Part shown: positions 56,981-64,000 of the stretch, in pieces
How the letters are laid out: every line of letters starts with the position of its first letter
Numbering within the stretch: position 1 is the stretch's first letter
NCBI RefSeq assembly: GCF_001647675.1
Contig: NZ_CP015594.1
Coordinates: 1,302,001-1,366,000 of the forward strand
DNA length: 64,000 bases
From: Acinetobacter sp. NCu2D-2
GTDB lineage: Bacteria; Pseudomonadota; Gammaproteobacteria; Pseudomonadales; Moraxellaceae
Direction: 5' to 3'
Notes under the pieces: generated by a model
Seen by the model: only the letters and a program-made list of their open reading frames with translations
Database searches by the model: none
Told to the model about the DNA's origin: nothing
Position numbers and translations under genes: made by a program

Positions 56981-57697
56981 TTAAATTGCTTGCGCAGTGA
57001 GAATCAGTTTTGCTAACTCTAAGTCTTCAGGATAGGTAATTTTAATATTGTCCGAACGACCATTCACCACAACAACTTTTTCGCCAATATGTTCAAGTGC
57101 TGAGGCTTCATCGGTAATGGTAGCACCATCTGTCAAAGCCTGCTCAATTGCTCGCTTTAATGTTCCCAGCTTCGCCATTTGTGGCGTTTGCGCTTGCCAT
57201 AATGTTGAACGGTCAACTGTTTCTTGAATGTCGTGACCTTCTACAACGCGCTTTAATGTATCTCGAACTGGAATTGCGAGAATAGCAGCCTGATTGTGTG
57301 TCGTTGCAGTCTCAACCAAGGCTTGAAGACACTCAAGACTTACACAAGGTCGTGCAGCATCATGCACAAATACCCAATCATCTGATGATGCAATTTCAGA
57401 TAAATAATTCAGTGCATTTAAAACTGAATGTACCCGTTCAGCACCACCCTGACAGAAATGTGCCTTTTCGATATTTTTCAAAGGAAGTGTTTGAGCGACA
57501 TGATCTTGCTGACCAATCGCCAGCACATAACCCATTAAAGGCAATTGAGTCAGACGTGCAATCGTATGCTCAAGAACCGTTTGTTCCTGAATCATTTGAT
57601 ATTGTTTGAGTTCAGTTTTAGAGAAGCGACTTCCCGAACCTGCTGCAGGAATAATGGCCCATAATTTATGGGGTTGTTGGTTCATCAGCAGACTCAT
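56981..57697 (-). CDS. ispD: 2-C-methyl-D-erythritol 4-phosphate cytidylyltransferase
   Basis: A MEP-pathway enzyme that makes CDP-methylerythritol from MEP and CTP. The 238-residue protein has AIIPAAGSGSRFSKTELKQYQ (CTP-binding loop), VFVHDAARPCVS (HDAAR) and DEASALEHIGEKVVVVNG. The ATG at 57685 is a possible start (MNQQPHKL). The gene overlaps ftsB by 32 bases, so translational coupling is likely. The ftsB-ispD order is common in gammaproteobacteria, but ispF is elsewhere (13.8 kb). Confidence 0.95.
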   Translation of the reverse strand: MSLLMNQQPHKLWAIIPAAGSGSRFSKTELKQYQMIQEQTVLEHTIARLTQLPLMGYVLAIGQQDHVAQTLPLKNIEKAHFCQGGAERVHSVLNALNYLSEIASSDDWVFVHDAARPCVSLECLQALVETATTHNQAAILAIPVRDTLKRVVEGHDIQETVDRSTLWQAQTPQMAKLGTLKRAIEQALTDGATITDEASALEHIGEKVVVVNGRSDNIKITYPEDLELAKLILTAQAI

Positions 57698-58058
57698 TGG
57701 TACGTAAATCGACTTTAGAATTCGGATTTAAATAAATAGGACTATATTGAGTACTGATGGTACTCATTTGTAAGAATGTTTCGTGTGGTTTAATCAGACC
57801 GAGGTCCAATCGTGCGTGTTCTTCGATGGCTTCAACCCCATTTTTAAGATCATACACTTCAGCCGCAAGAACGCGATTACGCTCTTTTAGGTCTTGATTT
57901 AGCTCAACTTGCTGTTGAATTTTCTGTGCCAGTTTCTGATGATCTTGATAACCACCTTCACCAAACCAGTATAAATATTGAAACCCTGCGATCAAAAAGA
58001 TCGCAAGGCCCAACAGTACTTTACTCGCTTTGGAGTCGAATACATCTAACATAAACAT
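57666..58058 (-). CDS. ftsB: Cell division protein FtsB
   Basis: A bitopic divisome protein of 130 residues. The membrane segment is VLLGLAIFLIAGFQYLYWF, followed by a periplasmic coiled coil (HQKLAQKIQQQVELNQDLKERNRVLAAEVYDLKNG) and the conserved EEHARLDLGLIKPHETF. It joins FtsL and FtsQ at the septum. The position between eno and ispD is the standard one. A longer C-terminal tail than in E. coli follows, and it overlaps ispD. Confidence 0.93.
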   Translation of the reverse strand: MFMLDVFDSKASKVLLGLAIFLIAGFQYLYWFGEGGYQDHQKLAQKIQQQVELNQDLKERNRVLAAEVYDLKNGVEAIEEHARLDLGLIKPHETFLQMSTISTQYSPIYLNPNSKVDLRTNESADEPTTP

Positions 58059-58064
58059 GCGTGC

Positions 58065-59372
<1,308 letters not shown>

Positions 59373-59415
59373 TTAAAAGAGCTGCGGTTTAAAGGCAGCT
59401 CAAGGGGGTACATTC

Positions 59416-60273
<858 letters not shown>

Positions 60274-60304
60274 TTAAACTTCCTAGTTGTGTCCTACAAA
60301 TCCA

Positions 60305-62011
<1,707 letters not shown>

Positions 62012-62127
62012 CTAGAAAGCAAAGTCAATCCGCATCAATTCATAGAACAATAAACAATTGACTATTCTATCAGCATTTCGAGCAAAAAATTAGAGGCAGA
62101 TAGGATGATTTCTATATTGTAATTTGC

Positions 62128-62136
62128 TGTTATAAT
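62128..62136 (+). promoter_or_regulatory. Extended -10 promoter of lipoprotein gene
   Basis: TG-T-TATAAT is a perfect extended -10, 33 bases upstream of the ATG at 62170. No good -35 is seen, as is usual for extended -10 promoters. Confidence 0.6.
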
Positions 62137-62169
62137 GCACCTATCCAATCCACACTTTCGTTAGATGCA

Positions 62170-62601
62170 ATGATGAATAAGAAACTTTTAATCTGTGGTG
62201 CTATTGCAACAGGCCTTTTAGTTACAGCATGTGTAAAAAAAGAAGCACCAAAGGAAGAAGAACAAGTTGAAGTAAGTGCAGCATCTGAAAATGAATCTGC
62301 AGAAGCAACAAAATTTGAAAATTTAGAACCTACTGAACAACAAGCACCTGAAGCTGACATTGAAGTAGTTGAAAATCAAAGAGAAAATCAAGCAGAAGCA
62401 GTTACTCCTGCACCAGAACCTAAACGTGAGCCAGCCACTCAAGCAGCACCAACAAATGTTGAAAAACCTGCTGTAGAAAAAGCACCAGTTGAAAAACTAG
62501 CTCAAGCGTCTACACCTAAAGTGAATACAGGCGCAGCTCAGTCTGAAGATGATGCTGTTGCAGATGCTATTGCGGCAGCAACACCAGCATTAAATAATTA
62601 A
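62170..62601 (+). CDS. Acidic Pro/Ala/Glu-rich lipoprotein
   Basis: A protein of 143 residues that I do not recognise. The lipoprotein signal is KKLLICGAIATGLLVTAC, with Cys21 after LLVTA, followed by basic KK at +2/+3, so no inner-membrane retention Asp is seen. The rest is low-complexity: a run of Glu with Lys, Ala and Pro (KKEAPKEEEQVEV, ATPAPEPKREPATQAAP, then VEKPAVEKAPVEKLA repeats). It looks intrinsically disordered and may span the periplasm from the outer membrane. It has its own extended -10 promoter and a terminator. Confidence 0.72.
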   Translation: MMNKKLLICGAIATGLLVTACVKKEAPKEEEQVEVSAASENESAEATKFENLEPTEQQAPEADIEVVENQRENQAEAVTPAPEPKREPATQAAPTNVEKPAVEKAPVEKLAQASTPKVNTGAAQSEDDAVADAIAAATPALNN

Positions 62602-62612
62602 TAAAAAAACTT

Positions 62613-62640
62613 AAAAAACCCAGCTTAAGCTGGGTTTTTT
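62613..62640. terminator. Bidirectional intrinsic terminator
   Basis: AAAAAACCCAGCTT pairs perfectly with AAGCTGGGTTTTTT. It lies between the convergent lipoprotein and hydrolase genes. Confidence 0.92.
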
Positions 62641-62664
62641 ATATCATAAATTCAAAAACTAAGA

Positions 62665-63759
62665 TTAATTTGAATGAAATTTAAGCAAATAGTCCGCCAT
62701 TAATTTGGTCGCCCATGACTCTGTACGTGCCAATCCTTCATAAAATCCGCAATGACTCCCCTTTTTCGTCGTAATAACCGCAATATTGGGCATCGCTTGA
62801 ATGGTGTCTTTATAAGGTGCCAAATTTTGAATTTTACAAATCGGATCATCTTCTGCATTTAAAATCATGAGTGGAATTTTGATATTTTCAAATACATAAA
62901 TAGGATTAGTCGCTTTGGTATAACTGTCATAGTCATCAAAGCCTGCCAATCTAAAATACAATTTTTCAAATTCTGATAAATTTTTCACAGCTAGAATGTC
63001 TTGCCACGTGCTGACCTGCTGCCACGTCACTTGATAAGGCTGAATAAAACGCTTAATCAGCTTTTTTGCCATCACTTTGCTATAAAAAGGATGCACCACA
63101 GCAAAACCTGTTTCCGTGTTATAACCAGGACAGAGTGCAAAAGCAGCTTTTAACGGCGTTTGTTCTCCTTCTTCACCTAAATAACGAACCAGTAAACCCG
63201 TTCCTGCTGAAGAACCAACTGCATATAAGTCTGACTGAGGAAATTTATCCTGAATATATAAAAGTTGTTCGCGTAAATCTTGAGTGGAACCGAACAAATT
63301 GATTTTAGGAACAGGCATTGGCAAATCAGCATGTCCACGACGTAAACAGAGTGCTATCCGCCAGCCCGTATAACGATTCAAATCCCGTACCAGTTCACGC
63401 ATAGACTCTGGTGAACCCGTAATAGTATGAAGAAGTACAACGGTCGATGTATTAGCGGGTAAGTTTAAGCCAAACCATGCAATCCCTGTAACGCCACCAT
63501 CGGACATATTGAGTTGCTCGATCGCATCATATTTTAACTTGATGGTTTTTTTCTTAATTAAATCGAAATATAAAATATGCGCATGGGCATTTGAGAGCCA
63601 TGGTGTTGGTCGATATTTCGCTTTGAGCTGGGGTAATCGGTCTACAATATCCTGAAATACCCCGTGCGGGTTGTAATATAAGGTTGGTGAGTCCGCACCA
63701 ATCCATTGATCTAAATAATCAATCGATAAATCTTTTAGCTTTTTCGCTAACGCTTTCAT
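62665..63759 (-). CDS. YheT-like alpha/beta hydrolase
   Basis: A hydrolase of 364 residues of the YheT/ABHD1-3 family. The family's opening block is PTPWLSNAHAHILYFDL. The nucleophile elbow is AVGSSAGTGLLVRYLG, and the catalytic Asp and His are in ILNAEDDPICK and KKGSHCGFYEG. LLHTITGSPESMRELV holds the oxyanion region (HTITGS rather than the usual HGxxG, still plausible). Eukaryotic members act on phospholipids and acylglycerols, but the bacterial substrate is not known. GAACATTG precedes the ATG. It is monocistronic as far as can be seen. Confidence 0.87.
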   Translation of the reverse strand: MKALAKKLKDLSIDYLDQWIGADSPTLYYNPHGVFQDIVDRLPQLKAKYRPTPWLSNAHAHILYFDLIKKKTIKLKYDAIEQLNMSDGGVTGIAWFGLNLPANTSTVVLLHTITGSPESMRELVRDLNRYTGWRIALCLRRGHADLPMPVPKINLFGSTQDLREQLLYIQDKFPQSDLYAVGSSAGTGLLVRYLGEEGEQTPLKAAFALCPGYNTETGFAVVHPFYSKVMAKKLIKRFIQPYQVTWQQVSTWQDILAVKNLSEFEKLYFRLAGFDDYDSYTKATNPIYVFENIKIPLMILNAEDDPICKIQNLAPYKDTIQAMPNIAVITTKKGSHCGFYEGLARTESWATKLMADYLLKFHSN

Positions 63760-63833
63760 TCAATGTTCCTTTTTACAGCACATTTCATGACAAACAATGA
63801 TCATGCCAAGTTAAAAGCTAAACTAGGATTGGC

Positions 63834-64000
63834 CTACATATTTTGCATACGTCTTCCCATTTGTTCTGCCAATGCTTCAAGCCCAGACTTAGAACGAATC
63901 ATCACCTCGAAATCCACAATTTGACCTTGATCATCAAATTGAATCATATCAATGCCTTTAAGTGACTTATCTCCTACATTGGCAGAAAACTCTAGTACAA
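63834..64000 (-). CDS. NTF2/SnoaL-like family protein (partial, C-terminal part)
   Basis: The last 55 residues of a protein whose start lies beyond the right edge. It reads KSLKGIDMIQFDDQGQIVDFEVMIRSKSGLEALAEQMGRRMQNM (in pieces GIDMIQFDDQGQIVDFEVMI and GLEALAEQMG). That pattern, a long beta-strand GIDxIxFDxxGxIxxFxVxxRP followed by a helix, is the common end of nuclear transport factor 2-like (SnoaL) proteins of the small-ligand-binding type. No function can be given. The 74 bases between it and the hydrolase start are its downstream region. Confidence 0.7.
   Translation of the reverse strand, partial: VLEFSANVGDKSLKGIDMIQFDDQGQIVDFEVMIRSKSGLEALAEQMGRRMQNM

Noticed and set aside
62130..62360. 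Minus-strand frame of 76 codons opposite the lipoprotein gene
   Set aside because: Its serine/alanine-rich sequence is the complement of the Glu/Ala-rich repeats; it is an artefact.

Overview
The window looks like an ordinary stretch of chromosome from an Acinetobacter species (Gammaproteobacteria, Moraxellaceae). The signs are low-GC coding sequence, an AlkM-type alkane hydroxylase divergent from an AraC-type AlkR regulator, a gammaproteobacterial pyrG-kdsA-eno-ftsB-ispD block, a 16S-Ile-Ala-23S-5S rRNA operon, and several families that I associate with Acinetobacter. I see no insertion sequence, integrase, phage gene, CRISPR array or toxin-antitoxin pair, and no abrupt change in base composition.

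Layout. 1-4.6 kb: a minus-strand catabolic cluster (SDR, histidine phosphatase, APH-type kinase, acyl-CoA dehydrogenase) with a divergent LysR regulator. 4.9-7.2 kb: a thermonuclease-like protein, then a marR-MFS efflux pair with two matching inverted repeats in front of it. 7.2-9.5 kb: alkM and alkR, divergent, with a 21-bp-spaced direct repeat between them. 9.5-20.9 kb: lpxB, a TauE permease, DAHP synthase, a degenerate tyrosine-phosphatase-like protein, ispF, an AEC permease, aroC-prmB, an LprI-like protein and an ABC1 kinase. 21.2-25.0 kb: a tandem acyl-CoA dehydrogenase pair with complementary half-sites, an acetyltransferase and a lytic transglycosylase lipoprotein. 25.0-30.9 kb: a complete rRNA operon on the minus strand. 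31.0-39.1 kb: a DUF2057 protein, a nitroreductase, ftsY, a two-gene M16 peptidase and several small proteins. 39.2-49.9 kb: a trpB-like gene without trpA, a MoxR/VWA pair, ycgL-rnd, ybaB-recR, metZ, a PHA-synthase-like hydrolase and a HIT protein. 50.1-54.9 kb: a porin, then cydP-cydA-cydB-cydX-ybgE behind a consensus Fur box. 55.0-64.0 kb: rodA, the ispD-ftsB-eno-kdsA-pyrG block, an acidic lipoprotein, a YheT-like hydrolase and the end of an NTF2-like protein.

How the genes work together. Much of the window is housekeeping: peptidoglycan, LPS and isoprenoid precursors (rodA, kdsA, lpxB, ispD, ispF), the shikimate pathway (DAHP synthase, aroC), membrane targeting (ftsY), recombination (recR/ybaB) and low-oxygen respiration (cyd). 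The accessory theme is oxidation of aliphatic compounds: AlkM starts alkane oxidation, and three acyl-CoA-dehydrogenase genes plus a kinase/SDR cluster could handle unusual acyl-CoAs.

No wholly new system stands out. The most interesting points are (i) the two-subunit acyl-CoA dehydrogenase, in which each chain lacks what the other has, (ii) a split version of the kinase + dehydrogenase architecture of ACAD10/11, and (iii) several precise operator-like sequences (alkM/alkR, marR, cyd) and one hairpin that would hide a start codon.
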